From contig JASFXZ010000018.1 of assembly GCA_032209605.1 (NCBI GenBank), forward strand, positions 2,235,904 through 2,299,903: a stretch of DNA of 64,000 nucleotides, given 5' to 3'. Of this stretch, positions 34,246-46,000 are shown one piece after another. The notes below the pieces were generated by a model. That model was not told the origin of the DNA. It worked only from the letters and a program-made list of their open reading frames with translations, and made no database searches. The position numbers were made by a program, and so were the translations under genes. Each line of letters starts with the position of its first letter. The stretch's first letter is position 1. Source of the DNA: Mactromeris polynyma (lineage: Eukaryota; Mollusca; Bivalvia; Venerida; Mactridae).

Positions 34246-35215
34246 ACCCAACTTGAATCATCTTTTATACATGACCGAGGACTTGGACACACAAGACTTT
34301 CATATCTGGTTTCCTCTTCAGTCAAACACATGGTTTTTATTAGAGAGAATAAGTTGTTACAGGGAAGGCCACATATATAAACATTAGGGATTGAGGAGGT
34401 GCAAGGGTAAGCACACTTATGGGGAATGGTCTGGCTGACCATCAAAACCAACTATGGAGAATTTAGGAGGACAACAAGGGGAAAAGTTCAATGGATAGAA
34501 GACAAATCAGTAATCATAGGTTGAAAGGGTGGAGGAAACAACAAGATTATATCAAGTAAATGAACTGGGGGTTTAAATTGGTTTAACAGCTAGGTAACTT
34601 CACACTTGACTGCTAAATCTCATCCTCCATCGACATTCATGTGTAAGAATGGCCGATATTCTTCATTTAGTGTATCAATTGATCATTTCAAAACAGACAT
34701 TTTTACAGTGGTAAGCAGTTTGGTTGTATAAACAAAGACACAGATACTTTCTCCATAATATATATATTCCAGTACATAATAATAACAATATCATAACATT
34801 TGTACAAAGTAGAAAATACACTTTAGTGTAAAAGTTGTCATTTCTGTCACTGAGCAACAAACCTAGATAACAATAATTGTCCTTGTATATTGCTAAGTTT
34901 GATAAGATAAAAATAATATGTGACTGAATAACAAAGGTTTCTGCAAAACTGCCTATTTGACCTTTGGTCTCACCATATGACCTTGACATAATATTGCTAA
35001 CATGGGTGCTGAAAATAGACTTAATATGGTAACCATTTGTGGTCAGTTATTAAAAATCCTTCCAGGAGGGTAAAAATATGGAGGGAACATAATTCAGACA
35101 GTCTTCGTAAACTTTAGGAAAATTGAAGCAAGAGAAATACATAATAGCAACCAAAATGTTGACAGCAATATTTCCACAGAACTGTTTCAGGAAAATGGTT
35201 TAGGGGTAGAAACAA

Positions 35216-35480
35216 CCATCCACTAGATGCGTCCATTGGACACGCATGCTCCTGCTATAGGCTTTTCAGTAGAATGCAAATACTTTGTCTGTAAAGGCTA
35301 AATAATTTGGAAGCAATATGAATTGAATCCATCCATCCTGTCAAGAGTTATTAATTGAAAACCAATTTTTTAAGTACAAAAGGACCTTTACTCCTAATGT
35401 TGGCTGATTGTAACTGAAATCTGTATTTTATTGTCCTTATTGCCATTCTTTGAATGGCACGGGGCATAAAGAGAGTACCT
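35216..35480. mobile_element. Dispersed repeat, copy 1 (partner at 56180-56420)
   Basis: Shares CTAGATG.GTCCAT, TTTTCAGTAGAATG, TGTAAAGGCT.AATAATTT, AATCCATCCATCCT and TGTAACTGAAATC with 56180-56420. It begins near CACTAGATGCGTCCATTGG and may end at GGCACGGGGCATAA. This copy is single, whereas in the partner the first 34 bp are amplified about 56-fold. Confidence 0.65.
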
Positions 35481-35622
35481 TCAGGCAATGACATACATAT
35501 TGTTCACCTATCACTAGGACAGTAAAGTCAACTACTATCATCAACACATTTACCACCACCTATACCACAAGTATTATGTTTGATTAAATAGGTGTAGCAG
35601 ATTTACACTTACCTCCACAAAT

Positions 35623-35875
35623 TATTTTAAACATTGATTTTACCACTACCCACAAACTATTTTAAACATTGATTTTACCACTACATACAAACTATTCTAA
35701 ACATTGATTTTACCACTACATACAAACTATTCTTAACATTGATTTTACCACTACATACAAACTATTCTAAACATTGATTTTATCACTACCCACAAATTAT
35801 TTTAAACATTGATTTTACCACTACCCACAAACTATTTTAAATATTGATTTTACCACTACCCACAAACTATTTTGT
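35623..35875. repeat. 35-bp minisatellite, about 7 units
   Basis: The unit contains AAACATTGATTTTACCACTA and CCCACAAACTATTTT or CATACAAACTATTCT. Located in the RBM42/STAT convergent spacer. Confidence 0.92.
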
Positions 35876-36018
35876 TATCCATTTTTGTTGTACCAACTAC
35901 CTAATGGCTTTCCTGGAACAACTCTGACTTTTTTACACACAATAATTTGTAGTGCATTCATCATTAGAAATCCACTGAATACGGTATATTAGAAATCCAC
36001 TTACAATTAAGATTTTGC

Positions 36019-36090
36019 CCTGCCCGGGAAATGAATCTGGACCTCCTGAATGAAAACTCAACACTCAACCAACCAAGTTAACGGGGCAGG
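36019..36090 (-). repeat. tRNA-like SINE head
   Basis: The minus strand reads CCTGCCCCGTTAACTTGG, TTGGTTGAGTG, GGTCCAGATTCATTTCCC and GGGCAGG. The ends pair as an acceptor stem, and boxes A and B are recognisable but degenerate. Not a functional tRNA. Confidence 0.4.
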
Positions 36091-37432
36091 TAACTTGTAC
36101 AATCAATTAGAAGATCACAACTGCAACGTGTGTAGTAACATAACAGCTGAAAAACTGAACTTATGCCCGACTCCCAGTTTGTATTGCCACAGACTGGCTG
36201 CGAGCTGTCCAGACATAGGTGTCCCCACTCTACTCAAAGGCCCAAAACTCTATTTACCCCTGGCAGACAGGGATGCAAAACCACAAGGTGTACAGCTTCA
36301 CATGCTCTAAAGAAGACTGTAGGTCTGTCGGATCAGGATATATGAACAACACATATTTTTAGGGATGGATGGACACGGGTAAATCAAATTGGGCACGAAA
36401 GTTTGTATCATTAACTACACAAGAGAGATAGGTGAACAGGACAGTAACAAGTATATGTAAGAAAATACAACATGCAGCACCACATACATGTATTTATGCA
36501 ACAGAAATATATTTTTTCAATCATTGATCCTAATTATCACAGAAGCATAGACTATCAGAAGACTAAATAATTTCCAAGACACAATAGGTGTTATTTTTCA
36601 CGTCACATGGTATCATAAGAATATATTATATGGCACTTATCCTCGCATCCGATCTCTACACAGTAAAATGTGTAAAATATTACACCACTTTCTAATAACT
36701 ATTCTGCTTAAGCAAAAATATACATACCAGTATACTATATTAAGCACTGGTACATCGCAACAAACCAAATCAACTAACAAATTATACAAACGAAGTAAAG
36801 TCCTCATTACTACACATTTTAGATAAAAACACAGAGGACTTACTGATCCCAATAGTTACAAATAATTACAATAAGAAACTTCAATGTCACCATATATGTA
36901 CAGTCAATAGCTAGCACTTGAGCAGGCACATAAATCATTATTGAAGATATCATAATAGTGCAACCCCCCCCCCCCCCTCCTATATTTCTAAGGTGGAAAC
37001 CCATTTTTAACAAACTTGATGTGTAAAGGAAAAAGGGTTTGCTTGCCACCATTGTGCGATTAAGGGAAACCTTGACATTTGAGATACCCACATGCGGCGT
37101 CTCTGAGGCAAACATTTCCGCATTTTTTCTCGAATTGCACAATGCATGTCAAACTTACAAGCCAAACGAGATCAGACTTGACCCCACCAGTAAGAACTTG
37201 ACCTTTGAGCAACCATTGCTGCTAATTACTTTCCAGATTGCTCCATACATGTCAATGACAATCTCAAATGAAAACACACACTGGGACGACTATGTCGGAT
37301 TCATCAGGGCTGAGACAAAGACCTTTTCTAGAAACAATAAAGACAATCTCTGCAGCTAACAACATGTGGATGAAATGAATAAACTACTTCAACAAAAAAA
37401 CTGATGAGAACTTGATGTGATATAAATGTCTG

Positions 37433-37553
37433 AAATCATATGCTATGTGGCGATACATTACTGCAATCATATGCTATGTGGCGATACATTACTGCAATCA
37501 TATGCTATGTGGCGATACATTACTGCAATCATATGCTATGTGGCGATACTTTA
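37433..37553. repeat. 31-bp repeat, about 4 units
   Basis: ATCATATGCTATGTGGCG followed by ATACATTACTGCA repeats every 31 bp. Confidence 0.92.
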
Positions 37554-37878
37554 TGATTTCAAGACTAACAAGTGTGAAAAGCATATGCAAAAATTAGCAA
37601 AAAGCAAGTCGAGTAATTGATAGGAAATTACTTACAGAAATAACATACATTTAACAAAATCGGAACATATTTCACAGCAAATGAACGTAATAACAAAACT
37701 TGAATACTAGAAATAAAACAAATTAACATAAAGTTGTAACTAAACTTAAATATTCAATATTTGGTATTCTCCCAGTAGAATTCGTTTGTTGTCAATGGCT
37801 ACATTGAAGCAGACGTAACAACATTACATTAAAAAACTAATAGTAAATAATGTGCAGTCACATGGAACAAAATTGGAG

Positions 37879-38278
37879 GGTTCAGTGCAAGACTATCCTT
37901 ACTCCTAGCGGTTCAGTGCAAGACTATCCTTACTCCTAGCGGTTCAGTGCAAGACTATCCTTACTCCTAGCGGTTCAGTGCAAGACTATCCTTACTCCTA
38001 GCGGTTCAGTGCAAGACTATCCTTACTCCTAGCGGTTCAGTGCAAGACTATCCTTACTCCTAGCGGTTCAGTGCAAGACTATCCTTACTCCTAGCGGTTC
38101 AGTACAAGACTATCCTTACTCCTAGCGGTTCAGTGCAAGACTATCCTTACTCCTAGCGGTTCAGTGCAAGACTATCCTTACTCCTAGCGGTTCAGTACAA
38201 GACTATCCTTACTCCTAGCGGTTCAGTGCAAGACTATCCTTACTCCTAGCGGTTCAGTGCAAGACTATCCTTACTCCT
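37879..38278. repeat. 31-bp minisatellite, about 13 units
   Basis: The unit contains GGTTCAGTGCAAGACTATCC and TTACTCCTAGC. Units are near-identical, with two showing GTACAAG. Its unit length equals that of the array at 37433 but the sequence is unrelated. Confidence 0.95.
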
Positions 38279-38504
38279 TGCACAAATGATCAAAATTTAT
38301 TTAGTTGCATCGAAACACGGCAAATACTTAGGAAAGTCAATAGAACATATACTAACTATTATTGCAGATGTTAACTAGTTAATGGAGCAATAGTGAAAAA
38401 AGGGAGATCATTTCAGATTATATTTTGTAATTGTTGAGATAAACATACATTTTACGCATCCATACTTCTATATCAGGCACAATAAACACATGCACCAAAA
38501 ATAA

Positions 38505-38578
38505 AGTTATTATTACAAACACCTGCTGTTTCCCAAGCATCGTTACTACAAACACCTGCTGTTTCCCAAGCATCGTTA
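38505..38578. repeat. 34-bp direct duplication
   Basis: TACAAACACCTGCTGTTTCC and CAAGCATCGTTACTAC occur twice back to back, ending at the left boundary of the TIR element at 38580. Confidence 0.9.
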
Positions 38579-38579
38579 C

Positions 38580-39410
38580 TACGAGTTCCCGCTTTATCTC
38601 GAGGAGTCACAGCAAATGCGTACAAGTCATATATTGTTTTACCCCTGAATAACCAGCATCTTTATTTTGATATCTCAAGCACAGATGATGGTCCCTTCAA
38701 CTAACTTTAATGGCTAAATACCTGTTTTATCATGCAGGCAAACTTTTATACCTACTGAAATGATGCTATCAGTGTCAGTTCTCGCACTTTGAGGTAACAG
38801 TCCTAGCAAATGTGTATGACTTAAATTGTTTGTGTCACATCTGCATTTAAACCAAAGTGTCAAAGGCATAATGATTCAATTTAATTTGAATGTGTGCCTC
38901 ACAACCACTGAAATGATGCGATAACAGATGTTACAATACACATACATGACGAAATGTACGTAACAGAAATATATAACTATATTATGAAACATTTTAAATA
39001 GAAATTCAACAACGTCTGTATATCGTTTATGGTTATGTGAAGTATCACACTTAGGTTAGTTTTACGTTTCAACAAAAGCTCAGTGACATGATTTCAGATA
39101 GGGCATCATATCCTGATGCAGACATTTATGACAAACAAATCTATTTGTTACAATATACATTTATCAGATATTCTGAAACTTTAAATATATTTTCCCAAGA
39201 GCCATTTTATCATGAATTTCAATGTATTTAATAAATACTGCCACAAAGCATGGACATATCTTATAACCTGCATGACAGAAACTAAAAACTTTGTTATGAC
39301 CAGCACATCCTTATCTTGAGCCATTTTCCTTGTCTTGGTGACTCCTCGAGATAACAAGGTTTTACTGTATTTCACGGTTTTACTGTATTTCACGGTTTTA
39401 CTGTATTTCG
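38580..39410. mobile_element. About 820-bp TIR element (mariner-like), coding-free
   Basis: Left TTTATCTCGAGGAGTCAC (about 38592-38610) and right GTGACTCCTCGAGATAAC (about 39339-39357) are inverted. The right terminus continues to AAGGTTTTACTGTA, whose reverse complement TACAGTAAAACCTT is a mariner-type end. That end is followed by two further copies of an 18-bp segment, CGGTTTTACTGTATTTCA. No transposase was recognised inside. Confidence 0.55.
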
Positions 39411-39907
39411 CAACAACAATAAGCAAATAGGCTACCGAGGACATCTACCCCTCACCAGGTAGGTCATCCCACTAGTATTGACAACGTATATACACACATA
39501 CGTCCATACATGTTGTATACATGTCCCGCAAACTGGTTTCTCTAATTGACTGAAGCTGCCGTCAGCTACTCTAGCCTTGGTTGCTGGCAGACAGGGAGAA
39601 AATGGTTTCTGAATCTCATCTCGAGCCTTTGACTTGAATAAGTTTCCAAATCATGACAATTAGTAATACATAATCATAAAAACATAAATGTATGACAAAA
39701 TCCATTCATTTTGAACAATTTATAATGCAAGCAATGTAGTATAATGTAAATAAAATATCCATTTGAAATAAAATCAACTTAGCACAAATATTACTGCAGA
39801 AATGTCAACAATACTTTTCTCAGTAAAGTACATTTACATAACTGATCTTAACCAGTCGGTACAAAAGTATATCTTCAAGTTAGTGTCAAAACTATATGAG
39901 TATCAAT

Positions 39908-40058
39908 TTATTTCATTGTCTCTGGCATGAAATTTCCCTGTGTAGACAGCCATTCATTGATTTTCTGGAACTCTGTGTCATCAGTGACATATTCTGGGGA
40001 GCCCAAGGTTACCCCGTTCCCTTCTATTTCTGACAGCTCCATAAGGGCTTCTATTCCA
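39908..40058 (-). CDS. STAT5: STAT terminal exon (C-terminal tail)
   Basis: Encodes the last 50 codons: [38 protein letters not shown] and the TAA stop at 39908-39910. It carries an acidic, hydrophobic-spaced tail as expected for a transactivation region, including a second candidate phosphotyrosine (PEYVTDD). It is separated from the preceding exon by a 9.2-kb intron packed with repeats. Confidence 0.9.
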
Positions 40059-43000
40059 CTGTAACAGTAAACAAACAAGACTATGAGAAGTAATGTCGTA
40101 GTGATTCTATACCAAAAGGCCAAACACTTATAAATCGTGACACATATCAATTTAGATTAAACAATGAACCCACATATCTTAATTAATCTATATATACACA
40201 TATTTACAATGGAACTCCCATCAATGTGAAACCAGATGTCGAGAATTCACATCTGAAATATTACTGAAAGGAGCATTTTATTGCTAGTGGTAAAGTACAG
40301 CGATCAGTGGTTAAGGTAAAGTACAGAGATCAGTGGCTAAAGTAAAGTACAGAGATCAGTGGTTAAGGTAAAGTACAGAGATCAGTGGTTACGGCAAAGT
40401 ACAGAGATCAGTGGTTAAGGTAAAGTACAGAGATCAGTGGTTAAGGTAAAGTACAGCGATCAGTGGTTACGGCAAAGTACAGAGATCAGTGGTTAAGGTA
40501 AAGTACAGAGATCAGTGGCTAAGGCAAAGTACAGAGATCAGTGGCTAAGGTAAAGTACAGAGATCAGTGGTTAAGGTAAAGTACAGAGATCAGTGGTTAC
40601 GGCAAAGTACAGAGATCAGTGGCTAAGGTAAAGTACAGAGATCAGTGGTTAAGGTAAAGTACAGCGATCAGTGGTTAAGGTAAAGTACAGAGATCAGTGG
40701 TTAAGGTAAAGTACAGAGATCAGTGGTTAAGGTAAAGTACAGCGATCAGTGGTTAAGGTAAAGTACAGAGATCAGTGGTTACAGCAAAGTACAGAGATCA
40801 GTGGCTAAGGCAAAGTACAGAGATCAGTGGTTAAGGTAAAGTACAGAGATCAGTGGCTAAGGTAAAGTACAGAGATCAGTGGTTAAGGTAAAGTAAAGAG
40901 ATCAGTGGCTAAGGTAAAGTACAGAGATCAGTGGTTACGGCAAAGTACAGTATTTACTTTATTTGCTGAATGACCTTGTAATAATGTAAGTAACCAATTA
41001 GACGGTCGAATTGAAAAGAATACTTCTTCATGATCCAGAGCAAGCACATGCCAAGATTGACTTCAGTTTTCGGATGTTATTTTGCTATTTGTCAATATTT
41101 TGTTCACAACTGTAAACAACTGTCTGATATGAATTTATGTGTTTAAGCTCAACAATACCACCCTAACTCTTACAAGTATACATGTATATAAAAGTGGAAG
41201 GGGTTCGAAATGACAGGACAACTGACTCTGTTTTAGAATGACTCTACGATGTATATTTTACAAGACCAACAGCAGAAAACACAAATAGCTAGTTTTACAA
41301 CACCACTACAGCGGAAATGTCGACAACTTTAACAATGAATGACCTATAATATATATGAGATGACTTTGTACTTGGGTCATTTTGGGAATCTGAGGTGTTG
41401 ACACCCGGATACGTCAACAACCGTTTACGTCGACACCTCGGATATGTCGACACTTTCTATCAGTCCATACAATGTCGACATAGTTAGTTTAGACTACTTG
41501 TATATTTTTTCTGTAAACTGCTGGTAATGGAATACACACCTGTCTATACCAGTACTTATTTGAAACTGAATTTAACACAGTTTAGGTTGAGTAAAAAATA
41601 TTTGTTCAGTCATATGTAATCTATTTATGCTCATGCTGTGTTAGGGTTAACTAATAACTGTCAACTGTACACATGAAATTACACTCTTTTACTTCAGCTA
41701 ATTCCATGTAATAAAGTTGTTCCACTTTTACAATTTCCACAATATTACATTCTACAGACTGTAATGCCTCAAGTTTGGTAAGTACGGGGCAGACAACTAA
41801 CTGTCTATGCATGCAGAGTTATCCCTCCTGTATTTATTGCCTTCAATGTACGAAACATTTTCTTATAGTATACAGTCAAACTGATCTGAGCATAAAAATC
41901 CCAGGATGTTTTTTTGATATGATTGTAACCCTCTGTTCAATGTCACCACCTAGATGATGGCTTCAAGTGTTTATGTACCGCAACTTTGGCATAAATCATC
42001 CGCAGTCTTCACACGCAACTTTGGCATAAATCATCCGCAGTCTTCACACGCAACTTTGGCATAAATCATCCGCAGTCTTCACACGCAACTTTGGCATAAA
42101 TCATCCGCAGTCTTCACACGCAACTTTGGCATAAATCATCCGCAGTCTTCACACGCAACTTTGGCATAAATCATCCGCAGTCTTCACACGCAACTTTGGC
42201 ATAAATCATCCGCAGTCTTCACACGCAACTTTGGCATAAATCATCCGCAGTCTTCACACGCAACTTTGGCATAAATCATCCGCAGTCTTCACACGCAACT
42301 TTGGCATAAATCATCCGCAGTCTTCACACGCAACTTTGGCATAAATCATCCGCAGTCTTCACACGCAACTTTGGCATAAATCATCCGCAGTCTTCACACG
42401 CAACTTTGGCATAAATCATCCGCAGTCTTCACACGCAACTTTGGCATAAATCATCCGCAGTCTTCACACGCAACTTTGGCATAAATCATCCGCAGTCTTC
42501 ACACGCAACTTTGGCATAAATCATCCGCAGTCTTCACACGCAACTTTGGCATAAATCATCCGCAGTCTTCACACGCAACTTTGGCATAAATCATCCGCAG
42601 TCTTCACACGCAACTTTGGCATAAATCATCCGCAGTCTTCACACGCAACTTTGGCATAAATCATCCGCAGTCTTCACACGCAACTTTGGCATAAATCATC
42701 CGCAGTCTTCACACGCAACTTTGGCATAAATCATCCGCAGTCTTCACACGCAACTTTGGCATAAATCATCCGCAGTCTTCACACGCAACTTTGGCATAAA
42801 TCATCCGCAGTCTTCACACAATCACTTATTTTGTGCCAGGATTTAGATAATAACTCAGGAAACAGACCTAATGCAGGATCAATATAAGTTGCCAGAACAG
42901 ATTTTAGAATTGATGTAAAGTAAACTAAACCCCATTGATAGTGCCTAAAAACATTGAACGAAAAACAATTACTGACAAATACATGTAGTAAAGATGACAG

Positions 43001-46000
43001 TTGTGAAGATATTTAGTCCTTGAAAACTATACATACATTTATAAATTATATATGTACATGTATTAAGACAAGAATTCATCAACCAAATCCTGTAAATTCT
43101 TTTTTGAAGTTCACAAACCTGTAGGTAACAAAGACACTAACGTTCCCCTGGATTAGGTTAACACAGACATGCCCAAATCCCAGGAGTGATACACAAACTT
43201 ACAACAAGTGAAATATTTGAGTAATAAAAAAAAATGGCATGCATTTACAACATAAACAATTTCTAGATATCATGACACCCATTTATATCTACTGCTATGG
43301 CAATGATATTACAGACAGCAATATGCCCCCGGAACCAAGAACAATGTATAACAGTAGACAACAAGCAACATCAATCAGACCATCGTTTAAAAATTATACA
43401 ATCATCTAGATATACACTGCTAATCATCTAGATATACACTGCTAATCATCTAGATATACACTGCCCTCCAAAAGTTCCTTCACACTTGACAATTTCCTAT
43501 TGCAATTAATGTATTTTCATATTTGTTTCGCATGCAATAAATCGAAAATGCACGGCAATAATTTTCTGTGGTAGTCTTTATAAATTTGTACTGAAACAAA
43601 TTATCTTATTTTCTGTGTCAGATCAATCAGTTACACACATATTGGTTTCGGATGCAAGCCAATTGATGCTGCTGCCAAGATGTACAAATTGTTAATTCTT
43701 AACTAACTATCACAGAAGTGGGATGAATAATTTTGCTTCATGGTCACTCATGTTTTACTTGAAGTTCTGTAAGTAAAAGTAACGAAATTCAAAATTTTCA
43801 AGTGTGAAGAAACTTTTGGATGGCAGTGTAATTGATGCAAAATAAAACACCAGCCATGTGAGACACGACCAATTCACCATAAGTGTACTGACGGACAGAC
43901 GGACGGAAACCAATATCATACCCCCCTTGCAAATGGAGATAATTAACAATATAACAGTGCAAAGGTTCGAGGTTATTGCCTCGGGCAGTGAAGTGTCGGG
44001 ATGAAAGCCATATATGAATATATACTCATGAACACCCGATTTTCTCTATGAAATAATGTAGAGATATGTCATGAAGGTGATACTGACTGTGCACCGTGAT
44101 AACAAGGGAGGAACAAGGGTACCAAAGGTCCGGCTTGCAAACACGGTGATACTGACTGTGCACCGTGATAACAAGGGAGGTACAAGGGTACCAAAGGTCC
44201 GGCTTGCAAACACGGTGATACTGACTGTGCACCGTGATAACAAGGGAGGTACAAGGGTACCAAAGGTCCGGCTTGCAAACACGGTGATACTGACTGTGCA
44301 CCGTGATAACAAGGGAGGAACAAGGGTACCAAAGGTCCGGCTTGCAAACACGGTGATACTGACTGTGCACCGTGATAACAAGGGAGGTACAAGGGTACCA
44401 AAGGTCCGGCTTGCAAACACGGTGATACTGACTGTGCACTGTGATAACAAGGGAGGAACAAGGGTACCAAAGGTCCGGCTTGCAAACACGGTGATACTGA
44501 CTGTGCACCGTGATAACAAGGGAGGAACAAGGGTACCAAAGGTCCGGCTTGCAAACACGGTGATACTGACTGCACCGTGATAACAAGGGAGGTACAAGGG
44601 TACCAAAGGTCTGGCTTGCAAACACGGTGATACTGACTGTGCACCGTGATAACAAGGGAGGTACAAGGGTACCAAAGGTCCGGCTTGCAAACACGGTGAT
44701 ACTGACTGTGCACCGTGATAACAAGGGAGGTACAAGGGTACCAAAGGTCTGGCTTGCAAACAGGCAATTTAAATTGTATATAATACCATAAAAACTATAA
44801 AGTCAGGGTGTACTTAGACCTACAGATTTGCAAATGTTGAATTGATTCACAGAGTTATGTAAGGTAATATGATTTACTGTCTTGGATGAATTTCCAGACC
44901 GTTTGTTAGAAATAATGAAATAAATTTAACAATTTAAGGCAATTTTAGGGCAACTGTACAGATGATCAACACATCAAGGCATTGTGAAATATTTCTCTAT
45001 TTTCAAACACATGTATCTCATATATAGAGGATACAATTTGTTCCTTTTACTTATTACTCAATGAACTATACTGGCCAAAAGTTCTTAGTCCACACATGCA
45101 TCGTTAGGTAAAATGTTGGTTTAAACTTGAGATAAATTAAATCAGTTTAAATACAGACGGACCTCATTTATTCAACATCCTTCTATATGAATACTTGGTA
45201 ACATGAGGCCCCGACGTGCCTTATGTACATCAAATTGAAATGGGATATTTGAAACCATGTATTGTTCGAAATAAAATATCAGACCCGATGAATTTGAATG
45301 AACGAGGTCCGACTGTAAATAAATCTGCACATGGGAGTACAACACATGGGACTACAACACATGGGAGTACCCATTCTGACTTACTGCCCTCTATCTCTGA
45401 CCAATTCTGACTTACTGCCCTCCATCTCTGACCCATTCAGACTTACTGCCCTCTATCTCTGACCCATTCTGACTTACTGCCCTCTATCTCTGACCCATTC
45501 AGACTTACTGCCCTCTATCTCTGACCCATTCTGACTTACTGCCCTACATCTCTGACCCATTCTGACTTACTGCCCTCTATCTCTGACCCATTCTGACTTA
45601 CTGCCCTCTATCTCTGACCCATTCTGACTTACTACCCTCTATCTCTGACCCATTCTGACTTACTACCCTCCATCTCTGACCCATTCTGACTTACTGCCCT
45701 CCATCTCTGACCCATTCTGACTTACTGCCCTCCATCTCTGACCCATTCAGACTTACTGCCCTCTATCTCTGACCCATTCTGACTTACTGCCCTCCATCTC
45801 TGACCCATTCTGACTTACTGCCCTCTATCTCTGACCCATTCTGTCTTACTGCCCTCCGTCTCTGACCCATTCTGACTTACTGCCCTCCATCTCTGACCCA
45901 TTCTGACTTACTACCCTCTATCTCTGACCCATTCTGACTTACTGCCCTCCATCTCTGACCCATTCTGACTTACTGCCCTCCATCTCTGACCCATTCTGAC

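Larger units (their letters stand above)
34246..39907. other. Convergent spacer / 3' region of STAT, no coding region recognised
   Basis: Lies between the RBM42 poly(A) site and the STAT stop. The STAT 3' UTR must start here on the minus strand, but its end cannot be fixed: several AATAAA options exist, one overlapping the stop codon. Open frames of 60-124 codons (for example 34077-34451 minus and 37039-37359 plus) show no recognised domain. Repeats inside are listed separately. A run of about 14 C lies at 36963-36976. Confidence 0.45.

Noticed and set aside
44026..44767. Three parallel 232-237-codon minus-strand frames
   Set aside because: All come from the 69-bp array; three frames open simultaneously is a sign of a repeat, not a gene.
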